Shown here piece by piece: positions 17,791-25,987 of a stretch of 64,000 nucleotides of DNA (its first letter is position 1; the number at the start of each line of letters is the position of its first letter). The stretch is taken from positions 1,674,001 through 1,738,000 of the forward strand of contig NC_009486.1 of assembly GCF_000016785.1 (NCBI RefSeq), written 5' to 3'. Both the position numbers and the translations under genes were made by a program. Source of the stretch: Thermotoga petrophila RKU-1 (lineage in GTDB: Bacteria > Thermotogota > Thermotogae > Thermotogales > Thermotogaceae). A model generated the notes under the pieces. The model searched no databases, was not told the origin of the DNA, and saw nothing but the letters and a program-made list of their open reading frames with translations.

Positions 17791-18945
17791 ATGACCGATG
17801 CTCGGCGTTACTGGGTTTCTCTTCTTCGGAAAATATGTGAAATGCCTCTTGAGCTCTGCGCATCGGATCGTTTGAAGGAATCGATGCCTGTGGAGGGAAA
17901 GAAGAGCGAAGAGAGAAGAAAATTCACTTACTTAGAACTTCTGGGGAGAATTCTTTGCGGGATCTCCCCGTTTCTTGAATTGAACAAAGAAAGCCTGGAC
18001 ACAGATCCAGAGGAGAGAAAGATCGCATTCCGATTATCGGAGCTTGCGGTCAAATCCCTCAGTGTGGCGACGAACCCAAACTGCAAAGACTACATGAACT
18101 TCAAAAATGGAAGGCAACCACTGGTTGATGCTGCTTTTATTGTACAGGCTATATTGAGAGCTCCAAAAGTTCTTTGGGAAGATCTTGATGTTTCTATAAA
18201 GAAAAGATTGATCGGAGAATTGAAGACAACAAGAAAGATAGAACCTTACTTTTCCAACTGGCTTTTGTTTTCCGCCGTGGTTGAGACTTTTTTCTTCTTC
18301 GCAGGAGAAGAATGGGACAGCACAAAAGTCGATCTGATACTGAGAAGTGTAGAAAGCTGGTACAAAGGAGATGGAGCCTATGGTGATGGTCCTCTTTTCA
18401 GGTGGGACTATTACAACAGTTTCGTTATTTATCCGATGATGATAGACATACTAAGGATCATTTCCAAGGAAAAAGCAGAGTGGGAAGAGTTGTACGTGAG
18501 AGTACTGAAGCGAGCTCAAAGGTATGCTGTCGTTCTCGAGAGAATGGTATCCCCTGAAGGAACGTTTCCCATCATCGGTAGATCGATAACCTACAGAACG
18601 GCAGTCTTTCATCTTTTGAGCCAGTTATCGCTTCTTCACCTTCTTCCAGTGAGCCTTTCTCCAGCCCAGGTCAGATGTGCACTCACTGCCGTTCTCAGGA
18701 GGATTTTTGAAAACCCCTCGACGTTCGATGAAAAAGGCTGGTTGAAGATCGGTGTTGTTGGTTCTCAACCCTCACTCGGTGAGGAGTACATTACAACAGG
18801 CAGTCTGTATCTGTGCACAACGGTCTTTCTGCCTCTCGGACTTCCTTCCTCAGACCCTTTCTGGAAAGATTCCTGCAAGGAATGGACGAATAAAAAGATA
18901 TGGGAGGGTGAAGATACTATACCCGACAAAGCATTAGAGGATTAA
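17791..18945 (+). CDS. DUF2264 family protein, likely (alpha/alpha)6-barrel glycosidase
   Basis: About 384 residues with the conserved DUF2264 blocks: PYFSNWLLFSAVVET, WYKGDGAYGDGPLF followed by WDYYNSFVIYP, RAQRYAVVLERMVSPEGTFP then IGRSITYR, and a C-terminal FLPLGLPSSDPFW. I recall that DUF2264 members have been classed with beta-glucuronidase-type family GH154, which would suit its place after a beta-glucuronidase, but this has not been checked. No signal peptide. TTG 17782 overlaps the previous stop; ATG 17791, 10 bases after GAGG, is equally plausible and chosen here. Confidence 0.7.
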   Translation: MTDARRYWVSLLRKICEMPLELCASDRLKESMPVEGKKSEERRKFTYLELLGRILCGISPFLELNKESLDTDPEERKIAFRLSELAVKSLSVATNPNCKDYMNFKNGRQPLVDAAFIVQAILRAPKVLWEDLDVSIKKRLIGELKTTRKIEPYFSNWLLFSAVVETFFFFAGEEWDSTKVDLILRSVESWYKGDGAYGDGPLFRWDYYNSFVIYPMMIDILRIISKEKAEWEELYVRVLKRAQRYAVVLERMVSPEGTFPIIGRSITYRTAVFHLLSQLSLLHLLPVSLSPAQVRCALTAVLRRIFENPSTFDEKGWLKIGVVGSQPSLGEEYITTGSLYLCTTVFLPLGLPSSDPFWKDSCKEWTNKKIWEGEDTIPDKALED

Positions 18946-19027
18946 CATACATTAAAACTCTCCGAACCAATCCATTAATCTTTCAGTGATACTATGTCTG
19001 AAGTCAAAACAACTTGAGGAGGAAGTG

Positions 19028-20365
19028 GTGTTGGATCCAAAAATAAAAAGAGCGCTGAACATATCCATCATAGAAGGAGCACTGGCCGTACTCATCAACC
19101 AGTTCTTCGGTGGAGCTTATCTGACGGGCTATTTCCTGTGGATGGGAGCCTCAAGCTTCTTCATCGGCCTTTTCGGTTCTATTCCCTTCTTGGCAAACAC
19201 GCTCCAACTTCTCACACTCTCATTCTCACATCGTTTGAAATCCAGGAAACAGATCATCGTTCCACTGATGTGGACTGCCAGAACGTCCATATTGCTGTTC
19301 GCCGTATTTCCCGCTATCAGGCATGGCCTTCTCTTTGCGTATCTTCTTTATTTTTACATCCAGATCGCTGGTGCCCTGTCTGCTCCTCTCTGGCAGAGCT
19401 GGATGTCTGATTTGGTACCAAAAGATATGATTGGAAGCTACTTTGGTTTCAGAAATCTCATTCATGGAGCGGTTCAGATTCCCGCTATGTTCCTTGCAGG
19501 CGCGATACTCGATTCTCTTGGAGAAAACTGGAAAGGTTTTGGCACACTCTTTCTCATAGCGGGTTCTCTCGGGGCACTGAACGGATACTTCTTGAAGATA
19601 CAGTACGAGCCACCGTACAAACCACGCGAGGCGTCTGTTTCCATAACAAAAGCCGTGAAGTTTCTCCTGAAAGAAGAACACTTCAAAAACTTTCTTCTTG
19701 GATTCGCCTTCTGGCAATTTGCCATAGGTGTTGGTACGGTCTATATAAACGTGATGCTTTTAAAAGAGGTCGAGTTTTCCTATCTTCAAATAAGTGTTCT
19801 GAACGCAGTGGGAATGTTCATAGGAACTCTCTTCCAACCTTTCTGGGGAAAGTTGGGAGACAGGTATGGATTTCAATACTTTCTCAAAGTCTGTCTGTGG
19901 ATTCATGCGATTGTTATTCTCCTCTGGGCACTGACTCCTAGATCGTTCCTTTACGTCTTCTTCCTCCAGATAATAATTGGTATATTCGTAACAGCAGGAA
20001 CAAGCCAGCTTGTTTTCTACACCCTCATGTACACAGCACCTTCATCCCTCAAAACTGAAGCCTTCTCTGTGTTCAACAGCCTATCCAATCTTTCTTTATT
20101 CGCCGGCTCTTTAGTTGCAAGCGTTTTAGTTGCCTCACTGGAAAACATCAATCTTCCCTTTGGGATATCCGCCATCAGACTCACCATGTTTGTATCGTTC
20201 TTTTTGAGAGCATTGGCAGCGTACATAATGTCCAGAATGGATCTTGGAACACCACAGAAAGTGGACTCTCTGATCCAGGCGGTTAAAGAGTCATTCTTCT
20301 CAGAAACAGTTCCGTGGATCAGAGAAAGGTTGAACACACTGAACATTTTTAGAAGAAAGCGTTGA
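19028..20365 (+). CDS. Major facilitator superfamily transporter
   Basis: About 446 residues with roughly twelve hydrophobic spans and an MFS-like cytoplasmic loop (LGDRYGFQYF) between the halves. The frame opens at GTG 18986, but GAGGAGG at 19016-19022 selects GTG 19028 or TTG 19031. It probably moves a sugar or sugar acid released by the preceding hydrolases, in or out; the substrate cannot be told from sequence. It is the last gene of the polysaccharide locus; no clear terminator follows. Confidence 0.8.
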   Translation: MLDPKIKRALNISIIEGALAVLINQFFGGAYLTGYFLWMGASSFFIGLFGSIPFLANTLQLLTLSFSHRLKSRKQIIVPLMWTARTSILLFAVFPAIRHGLLFAYLLYFYIQIAGALSAPLWQSWMSDLVPKDMIGSYFGFRNLIHGAVQIPAMFLAGAILDSLGENWKGFGTLFLIAGSLGALNGYFLKIQYEPPYKPREASVSITKAVKFLLKEEHFKNFLLGFAFWQFAIGVGTVYINVMLLKEVEFSYLQISVLNAVGMFIGTLFQPFWGKLGDRYGFQYFLKVCLWIHAIVILLWALTPRSFLYVFFLQIIIGIFVTAGTSQLVFYTLMYTAPSSLKTEAFSVFNSLSNLSLFAGSLVASVLVASLENINLPFGISAIRLTMFVSFFLRALAAYIMSRMDLGTPQKVDSLIQAVKESFFSETVPWIRERLNTLNIFRRKR

Positions 20366-20378
20366 GACGTGGTAAAAT
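20349..20378 (+). promoter_or_regulatory. Candidate promoter of the SpoVS-like gene
   Basis: TTAGAA (20349-20354), an 18-base spacer and TAAAAT (20373-20378) lie 35 bases ahead of the ATG. It overlaps the 3' end of the MFS gene. Confidence 0.4.
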
Positions 20379-20413
20379 ACTGTTGAGATCACACAACGAA
20401 GGGGGTAAGTAAC

Positions 20414-20677
20414 ATGGAAGTACTGAAGGTATCGTCGAAGTCCGATCCTAACAAGGTCGCTGGTGCTATTGCCGGTGTAGTGAGGGAGCACGGAAAAGCG
20501 GAGATTCAGGCCATCGGAGCCGGTGCAGTGAACCAGGCAGTGAAAGCTATTGCCATCGCGCGGGGGTATCTTGCACCGAGTGGCATCGATCTCGTTTTTG
20601 TTCCTGCCTTCACGGACGTAGAAATCGAAAACGAAAAGCGAACAGCCATCAAGTTCATTGTCTTTCCAAAAAGCTAA
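20414..20677 (+). CDS. SpoVS-like small Alba-type nucleic-acid-binding protein
   Basis: 87 residues that match the stage V sporulation protein S family along the whole length: VSSKSDPNKVAGAIAGVVRE, then the GAGAVNQAVKAIAIARGYL helix and a C-terminal strand KRTAIKFIVFPK. SpoVS has an Alba-like fold and is thought to bind nucleic acid. The host does not sporulate, so the role must be general regulation. GGGGGTAAG precedes ATG 20414. It is monocistronic, ending in a perfect 11-bp hairpin. Confidence 0.92.
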   Translation: MEVLKVSSKSDPNKVAGAIAGVVREHGKAEIQAIGAGAVNQAVKAIAIARGYLAPSGIDLVFVPAFTDVEIENEKRTAIKFIVFPKS

Positions 20678-20700
20678 AGGGGAGCATCAGCTCCCCTTTA
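20675..20700. terminator. Bidirectional terminator between the SpoVS-like gene and the glutamate-synthase-like gene
   Basis: A perfect inverted repeat: TAAAGGGGAGC, loop ATCA, GCTCCCCTTTA. On the minus strand it is followed by AGCTTTTTGG, on the plus strand by GTTCTCCTGTTTC. It serves two converging genes. Confidence 0.85.
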
Positions 20701-20718
20701 GTTCTCCTGTTTCTCGCT

Positions 20719-22317
20719 TCACTCTTCAAGGATTCTTTCTGCTTCGTCCCTGTAAGACTCCATGACGTACGGAATTCCTGAGATTTCTGCCGCGTCTTTT
20801 GTGAGAGCGACGAGATCCTTCCTACAAAGAGCAGAGAGTCTGAACTTCCTCGCACCGGCCATGAGCTGCTGCAGACCTGTTTTGAACTTCTGAACGAACG
20901 TGTAAAATCCTATAGCGCCAAGAGGCAATTTCTTGACTTCTTCCTCTCCAAATCGGGATTTCAATTCTTCATAGGTGATGAAGATTTCCTCTTCCGTCGT
21001 TCCGTATTTCGAAACTGTCTTTGGCAAGTTTCCACTTTTGAGCCACTCACCTATGTTCTTTCCCACCATTGCAGGTATCATGAGGGCCCTTCCCATACAA
21101 ACGGCTTTCACGTATGGAGAGCCCATCGCAATAGCTTTGAAGACACCGTCTTCTGTGGAAAAACCACCGGCTATGGCGATATCGGGAACCCTGATTCCTC
21201 TCCTGCTCAATTTCTCCGCGAATTGATACGTCAAAGCTTCGAGGTAGAATGTGGGAATCCCCCACTCGTTCATCATCGGCCATGGACTCATACCCGTTCC
21301 GCCTGGTGCTCCATCGACGGTGATTAGATCTATCTTCGCTTCAGCACCGTATCTGAGGGCCATGGCAAGATCAACTGCGGAATAAGCTCCCATTTTCAAA
21401 GTGATTCGTTTGAACCCGAGTTTTCTGAGTCTTTCTACTTCTTTCAGAAAAGACTCCTTGGAAACGAAACCGAGTCTTGAATGTCTTTCGAACTCCTTGA
21501 TTTCTCCTTCTTTGAACGCTCTTTGGACTTCCGGAAGTTCGGGATCGGGAAGAACTATATAACCTCTTCTTTTCAGTTCCAGAGCTCGCTCAAGGGATCT
21601 TACCTTTATCTCTCCACCGATACTCTTGGCTCCCTGACCCCATTTGAGTTCAATGGTTTCGATACCGTGTTTGTTTATAACGTATTCGGCAACACCCAGT
21701 CTTGTATCCTCAACGTTCATCTGAATAAGTATTTCCCCATATTCCCCGTCGTGATATCTTTTGTATATTTCTATTCTCCTGTCGAGCTCAGGTGATTTCT
21801 TTACTTTTCCATTGCTGTCAAGTTCCAGATTCGGATCGACGCCCGCTACGTTTTCTCCACAGACAACCGTTATTCCACTGATGGCTGCTCCCACCGCTAT
21901 GTGATCCCAATTCTTCCTCGCGATTTCTGTGGAACCGAGTGCACCCGTGAATATGGGAACCTTCATCTTCACTTTGATGTCCCAACCGTATTCTGTGGTC
22001 GTATCGACGTTCGTGAATATCGCAGTGTCAGGACCAGGTTCTACGTCTTCGGGCAGTCCTTCCGCACCGTGCGCGTATCCTAGGATGTTCAGGTGTGAGT
22101 AGTCAACCGGATAGTCCTTGACAGCACCCGCGGTGATTTCACCAAACGGGCCCGGGTAGAGTACCTCCCTTCCTCTAAACGACGCGAGCCAAATCTCGCA
22201 GCCACCGGTGCATCCGTCAATACACCTGGAACATATGCCAGACATAGGAACAACATCTCTTGAACGATTGAACGTTCCAGTTGCTTCATTCGCATTTGGT
22301 CTTCTCAGGTTTCCCAT
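20719..22317 (-). CDS. FMN-binding glutamate-synthase-like protein (GltB central domain)
   Basis: 532 residues. A short N-terminal region has a cysteine cluster C-x2-C-x3-C-x3-C (CSRCIDGCTGGC, about residues 29-40), likely an iron-sulfur site. The rest is the FMN-binding (beta/alpha)8 domain of glutamate synthase, with AKIDLITVDGAPGGTGMSPW and IAGGFSTEDGVFKAIAMGSP. It lacks the glutaminase domain and the C-terminal GXGXG helix of a full large subunit. In archaea-like systems such domains act with separate subunits, none of which is adjacent here, so activity could be glutamate synthesis or another FMN reaction. ATG 22317 has AAGGAGGGA ahead of it. Confidence 0.85.
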   Translation of the reverse strand: MGNLRRPNANEATGTFNRSRDVVPMSGICSRCIDGCTGGCEIWLASFRGREVLYPGPFGEITAGAVKDYPVDYSHLNILGYAHGAEGLPEDVEPGPDTAIFTNVDTTTEYGWDIKVKMKVPIFTGALGSTEIARKNWDHIAVGAAISGITVVCGENVAGVDPNLELDSNGKVKKSPELDRRIEIYKRYHDGEYGEILIQMNVEDTRLGVAEYVINKHGIETIELKWGQGAKSIGGEIKVRSLERALELKRRGYIVLPDPELPEVQRAFKEGEIKEFERHSRLGFVSKESFLKEVERLRKLGFKRITLKMGAYSAVDLAMALRYGAEAKIDLITVDGAPGGTGMSPWPMMNEWGIPTFYLEALTYQFAEKLSRRGIRVPDIAIAGGFSTEDGVFKAIAMGSPYVKAVCMGRALMIPAMVGKNIGEWLKSGNLPKTVSKYGTTEEEIFITYEELKSRFGEEEVKKLPLGAIGFYTFVQKFKTGLQQLMAGARKFRLSALCRKDLVALTKDAAEISGIPYVMESYRDEAERILEE

Positions 22318-22367
22318 CGCTGTCCCTCCTTGACAACAAGTGAATTTATATTCCGGCAGTTTTTTTA

Positions 22368-22395
22368 ATTATAGAACAAACAAACGACATCACAA
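22368..22395 (-). promoter_or_regulatory. Promoter of the glutamate-synthase-like gene
   Basis: On the minus strand TTGTGA (22395-22390), a 16-base spacer and a perfect TATAAT (22373-22368) lie about 50 bases before the ATG. Confidence 0.65.
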
Positions 22396-22439
22396 AGTAG
22401 TCAATGTGTTGTAATATTTATGGATAGGAGGTAAAAAAC

Positions 22440-23438
22440 ATGAAGAGAAACATCATCATACTCATACTCATGATAGCGTTCGTATTTGTTTTCGGAACGG
22501 TTGCCTTCCATCTGATAGAAAGTTGGAGTCTTTTCGATTCGTTTTTTTTCACACTCATCACCGTTTCCACGGTGGGATACTCTATTCCTGAGAATCTCTC
22601 TCAGGCTGGAAAAGTGATAGCTTCCATTCTCATAAGCGCTGGTGTGACCATCGTGCTGTACGGTTTCACATCGGTAACATCGATGATCGTTGAGGGGCAC
22701 ATAGGAGAGTACTTCAAAAGCAGGAGGATGAGGAAGATGATCGACAGACTGAAAGATCACTTCATCGTAGTTGGAGCGGGAAGAACGGGAAGACACACCA
22801 CTCTGGAAATAATGAAAGCCAAGAGACCTTTTGTTGTGATAGATCAATCGGAAGAAGCCATTGCCAGACTCAAAGATTTTTTGGGAGAGGAGTTTCCCTA
22901 CGTTGTGGGAGATGCTGCAGAAGAAGAAATTCTCATAAAAGCAGGAGTTGAAAGAGCTCGTTCTCTTGTGGTGACACTTCCTGATGACGCGAAAAGCACG
23001 TTTGTTGTTCTCACCGCAAAATCGTTGAACCCAAATCTCGAGATCGTATCCAGAGTCTCTGACATGAAAGCTCTGAGCAAGCTCGTTTACGCTGGAGCGG
23101 ACAAAGTGATCGCCACATCGGAGCTCGCGGGTACGAGGCTCGCCCAGATGGCTCTCAACCCTACTACCATAAGCTTTCTGGACATTCTTTCTTTCGGTGA
23201 GGAATCCTTCAGAGTAGAAGAAGTGGTAATACCTCCAAACAGTCCTGTTGCTAACAAAACACTCGGTGAAATAAACCTTGCGAAGAGAGCTGGAACCATC
23301 GTCATTGCGATCAGACGTGGAGGAGAGGTGATCTTCAACCCGACGGGAGACACGAAGATACTCCCGGAAGACCGACTCATGGTGGTGGGAAAAAGTGATC
23401 ATTTCGAAAAACTCCACAGATTGATCGAGGAGGGATAA
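22440..23438 (+). CDS. Two-helix potassium channel with TrkA-N (RCK) domain
   Basis: 332 residues. The N-terminus has two membrane helices with a pore loop and the K+ selectivity filter TVGYS at residues 44-48. The cytoplasmic part starts near residue 105 with an RCK/Rossmann domain (VVGAGRTGRHT, residues 111-120) and ends with a TrkA-C domain. It is a ligand-gated K+ channel of the MthK/Kch type, controlling K+ flux and turgor. AGGAGG precedes ATG 22440. The cutA gene starts one base after its stop. Confidence 0.92.
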   Translation: MKRNIIILILMIAFVFVFGTVAFHLIESWSLFDSFFFTLITVSTVGYSIPENLSQAGKVIASILISAGVTIVLYGFTSVTSMIVEGHIGEYFKSRRMRKMIDRLKDHFIVVGAGRTGRHTTLEIMKAKRPFVVIDQSEEAIARLKDFLGEEFPYVVGDAAEEEILIKAGVERARSLVVTLPDDAKSTFVVLTAKSLNPNLEIVSRVSDMKALSKLVYAGADKVIATSELAGTRLAQMALNPTTISFLDILSFGEESFRVEEVVIPPNSPVANKTLGEINLAKRAGTIVIAIRRGGEVIFNPTGDTKILPEDRLMVVGKSDHFEKLHRLIEEG

Positions 23439-23439
23439 T

Positions 23440-23745
23440 ATGATACTCGTATACTCAACCTTCCCGAGTGAAGAGAAAGCGCTTGAGATAGGAAGAAATC
23501 TCCTTGAAAAAAGGCTGATCGCCTGTTTCAACGTGCTTGAAATCAGATCCGGATACTGGTGGAAAGGCGAAATCGTTCAGGACAAAGAGTGGGCAGCTAT
23601 CTTCAAAACCACAGAAGAAAAGGAAAAGGAACTCTATGAAGAACTGAGAGGTCTACACCCATATGAAACACCCGCGATCTTCACACTGAAGGTGGAAAAT
23701 GTCCTCCCTGAATACATGAATTGGCTCAGAGAATCTGTTCCATGA
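23440..23745 (+). CDS. cutA: CutA1 divalent-cation tolerance protein
   Basis: 101 residues matching CutA1 end to end: VYSTFPSEEKALEIGRNLLE, then RLIACFN, YWWKGEIVQDKEWAAIFKT and HPYETPAI. CutA1 forms very stable trimers with a ferredoxin-like fold and has been tied to copper tolerance, although its function is unsettled. It is co-transcribed with the K+ channel gene. Its 3' end overlaps the convergent LOG-like gene by 20 bases. Confidence 0.95.
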   Translation: MILVYSTFPSEEKALEIGRNLLEKRLIACFNVLEIRSGYWWKGEIVQDKEWAAIFKTTEEKEKELYEELRGLHPYETPAIFTLKVENVLPEYMNWLRESVP

Positions 23746-24241
23746 TCTGAACAATTTCCTCTACAGTCCAAGCCTGATAAACTTCCACAATTCTTCTGTT
23801 ATCCAGATATTTTCCGTCTATCAAAACCTGGGAAATTCTGTCGGTCCACCCGCCCGTTCCTCTCAACAGGATCACAGGCTTTCCCAGCGCATATGCTCCC
23901 AGGATTTCTATCGCTGTTCCAATCTCTCCGCCAACCGAGACAACCACATCTGCATTTCTCAAAAGAACGAAAGACCTCATCTGAAAGTCAAGGCCTGTTT
24001 TCACTGCGACAGAAAGATAGGTGTTTCCCACCTCTTCATCGGGAAGTATTCCCACTACGATTCCACCCGCTTCTCTGATTCCCTGAGACACGAGTTCCAT
24101 CACGCCGTCTCTTCCACCGTTGAACACGATGCAACCTTTTTTGGCAAGGGTTTTCCCGAGTTCCAAACAGATATCCCGAAGCTCCAGTAGCGGAGGCCTG
24201 TCCACCGGTCCGGAGTATCCAATGACGGCGACCTTTTTCAC
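23726..24241 (-). CDS. LOG-like Rossmann protein (TIGR00725 family)
   Basis: 171 residues with the N-terminal KVAVIGYSGP strand-loop, FNGGRDGVMELVSQG and VSVGGEIGTAIEILGAYALG; the last is a variant of the PGGxGTxxE motif of lysine-decarboxylase-like/LOG nucleotide hydrolases. Relatives cleave nucleoside 5'-monophosphates, but the subgroup is uncharacterised. It is the last gene of the nine-gene minus-strand operon, overlapping the ATPase gene by 4 bases and the convergent cutA by 20. Confidence 0.82.
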   Translation of the reverse strand: MKKVAVIGYSGPVDRPPLLELRDICLELGKTLAKKGCIVFNGGRDGVMELVSQGIREAGGIVVGILPDEEVGNTYLSVAVKTGLDFQMRSFVLLRNADVVVSVGGEIGTAIEILGAYALGKPVILLRGTGGWTDRISQVLIDGKYLDNRRIVEVYQAWTVEEIVQIMEQIL

Positions 24242-24951
24242 GTTCCGAGGTACACCTCCTTCACTGTTTCGTCTTCCAAAATTCTTTCAGGAGGACCTTC
24301 CGCGAGAATTTCTCCTTTGTAGATGACGTAGATTCTGTCAGCGATTTCAACGAGTTCGTCGACGTTGTGGTCGGTGATGACGATTCCGAAATTTTTCTGC
24401 TTCAGTTCCAAAGTCATTTTTTGAATTTCTTTCACAGTCTTCGGATCTATTCCACTGAAGGGTTCATCGAGCAGTATAAAAGCGGGATTCAAACACATCA
24501 TCCTTGCGAGTTCCAGCTTTCTCTTTTCTCCTCCAGAAAGAAAGCTCGCAGGTTGATTTTCGAGGGGTTTCAGATGAAATTCGTGGAGGAGTTCTTCTAT
24601 TTTTCTTTCCCTCTTCTCTCTCTCCTTTTCGTGGAAGCGAAGCACAAGATCTATGTTCTCTCTCACAGTGAGGCCTCCAAAGATCGAAGTCTCCTGTTGA
24701 AGATAGGTGATACCGAGCCTTGCTCTTCTGTAAACGGGAAACTTCGTTATATCCAGATCCCTGAAGATGATCCTTCCTGAAGTCGGTACAACAACACCAA
24801 GGATCATGTTGAAGATAGTGGTCTTCCCGGCTCCGTTGGGACCGAGAAGACCAACTATCTCACCCCTGTGAAACTCCAGATTCACCCCGTTCACTACGTA
24901 CCTTCTTCCGAATCTCTTTTTGAGGTTCTCGCACTTTAGAAAATCCATCAT
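24238..24951 (-). CDS. LptB-like ABC transporter ATPase
   Basis: 237 residues with Walker A GPNGAGKTTI, signature FLSGGEKRKLELARM, Walker B FILLDEPFSGID and a C-terminal DHNVDELVEIADRIYVI typical of LptB. LptB drives lipid or glycan export to the outer membrane. It is encoded directly after a Skp/OmpH-like chaperone, suggesting both serve the Thermotoga outer sheath. No permease gene is adjacent. ATG ATG at 24951 leaves the exact start open by one codon. Confidence 0.82.
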   Translation of the reverse strand: MMDFLKCENLKKRFGRRYVVNGVNLEFHRGEIVGLLGPNGAGKTTIFNMILGVVVPTSGRIIFRDLDITKFPVYRRARLGITYLQQETSIFGGLTVRENIDLVLRFHEKEREKRERKIEELLHEFHLKPLENQPASFLSGGEKRKLELARMMCLNPAFILLDEPFSGIDPKTVKEIQKMTLELKQKNFGIVITDHNVDELVEIADRIYVIYKGEILAEGPPERILEDETVKEVYLGT

Positions 24952-25427
24952 TTCTGATTGATGTAAGCGATCACCTGGTCTGTTATATCGTAAGATGGCT
25001 TTCCATAGAGAACCATCTGTTTTGCAACCACAAGATCGTATCCCATGACGCTCGCGTATTCCTGAATTTTGTTCACAACTTCTCCCATTACTTCCTGGAT
25101 TTTCTGCTGGTATTCGGACTTCAGAAGATTTTCGTACTCGGTCTTTTTCGAGAGAATCTCCTTCTGTTTTGCCAGTATCTCTTCCTGAGGCCTTCCCTCT
25201 TCTTGCATCTTTTTGAGCTCATCTTCCATCTCCTTCAACTTGTTCTGATAGAAAGAGTAGTCTCTCTTGTATTTTTCGTTCAGATCCTGCCACTTGTAGT
25301 AACTCTCCGTTGCTTTCTCCACATCGACGTAGGCCACCCTCAGGGAAGAATTCGAGGAACTTTGTGAAACGAGTAACGTTGCAAGGAGAACACTTGCCAA
25401 AACAAATGGTAGGAGCAGTTTCTTCAT
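24948..25427 (-). CDS. OmpH/Skp-family periplasmic chaperone
   Basis: About 159 residues: a signal peptide (MKKLLLPFVLASVLLATLLV), then a long coiled coil rich in K, E and Q (residues 40-120) and the C-terminal strand LVVAKQMVLYGKPSYDIT, as in Skp/OmpH, which holds unfolded outer-membrane proteins. An upstream in-frame ATG at 25445 is rejected because AAAGGAGGA lies between it and ATG 25427. It fits with the outer toga of Thermotoga and the LptB-like gene behind it. Confidence 0.88.
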   Translation of the reverse strand: MKKLLLPFVLASVLLATLLVSQSSSNSSLRVAYVDVEKATESYYKWQDLNEKYKRDYSFYQNKLKEMEDELKKMQEEGRPQEEILAKQKEILSKKTEYENLLKSEYQQKIQEVMGEVVNKIQEYASVMGYDLVVAKQMVLYGKPSYDITDQVIAYINQK

Positions 25428-25441
25428 GTTTATTCCTCCTT

Positions 25442-25987
25442 TCAAAATGTGATTTTTCCTCTTATTTTCTCCAGTGTCTTTTCACCTATTCCAGGCACGT
25501 TCAGAAGATCTTCGGGAGAACAGAAAGGACCGTTTTTTTCACGGTACTCGACAATGGCTTTTGCCTTCATCTCACCTATGTAGGGAAGGGTTTCGAGTTC
25601 TTCAACAGAAGCCGTGTTTACGTTCAGTTTTGTGACTTCTCTTTTGATATGTTGTTCAACTCCCTCAACGGTCACATATCCAGAAATCTTCTCCAGAGTT
25701 TTCTCTCCGATCCCGGAGACGTTCTTCAATTCTTCCACACTCGAAAACCCACCATGTGACTCTCTGTAATCGATGATCCTCTGGGCCTTCACAGGGCCGA
25801 TTCCGGGAATCGACATCAGATCTTCCAGAGAAGCGGTATTCAGATCCACCGGAAAAGCAACAACCTTCTGAGAGGGTGTTGTGTCCTCCTCTGTTTTTGT
25901 TTCTCGTTCCATAACAATTCCAAGCAATATGAAGAACACGAGTGCCACGAACAGTATTGTTCTTTGATGCTGCTTTTTGAGTTTCAA
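25442..25987 (-). CDS. ComEA-like helix-hairpin-helix DNA-binding membrane protein
   Basis: 181 residues: an N-terminal membrane anchor (TILFVALVFFILLGIV), a short linker and two tandem double helix-hairpin-helix units (VDLNTASLEDLMSIPGIGPV; LNVNTASVEELETLPYIGEM), each ending in a GIGEKTLEKI repeat. ComEA proteins bind incoming DNA outside the membrane during natural transformation, and Thermotoga has been reported to take up DNA. Duplicated HhH units are less usual than the single pair in classic ComEA. It overlaps the next gene upstream by 4 bases. Confidence 0.88.
   Translation of the reverse strand: MKLKKQHQRTILFVALVFFILLGIVMERETKTEEDTTPSQKVVAFPVDLNTASLEDLMSIPGIGPVKAQRIIDYRESHGGFSSVEELKNVSGIGEKTLEKISGYVTVEGVEQHIKREVTKLNVNTASVEELETLPYIGEMKAKAIVEYREKNGPFCSPEDLLNVPGIGEKTLEKIRGKITF

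Noticed and set aside
22401-23531. Minus-strand frame of 376 codons opposite the K+ channel gene
   Set aside because: It is antisense to a channel with all family motifs; its translation is rich in R, S, H and F with no domain, as typical of a shadow frame.
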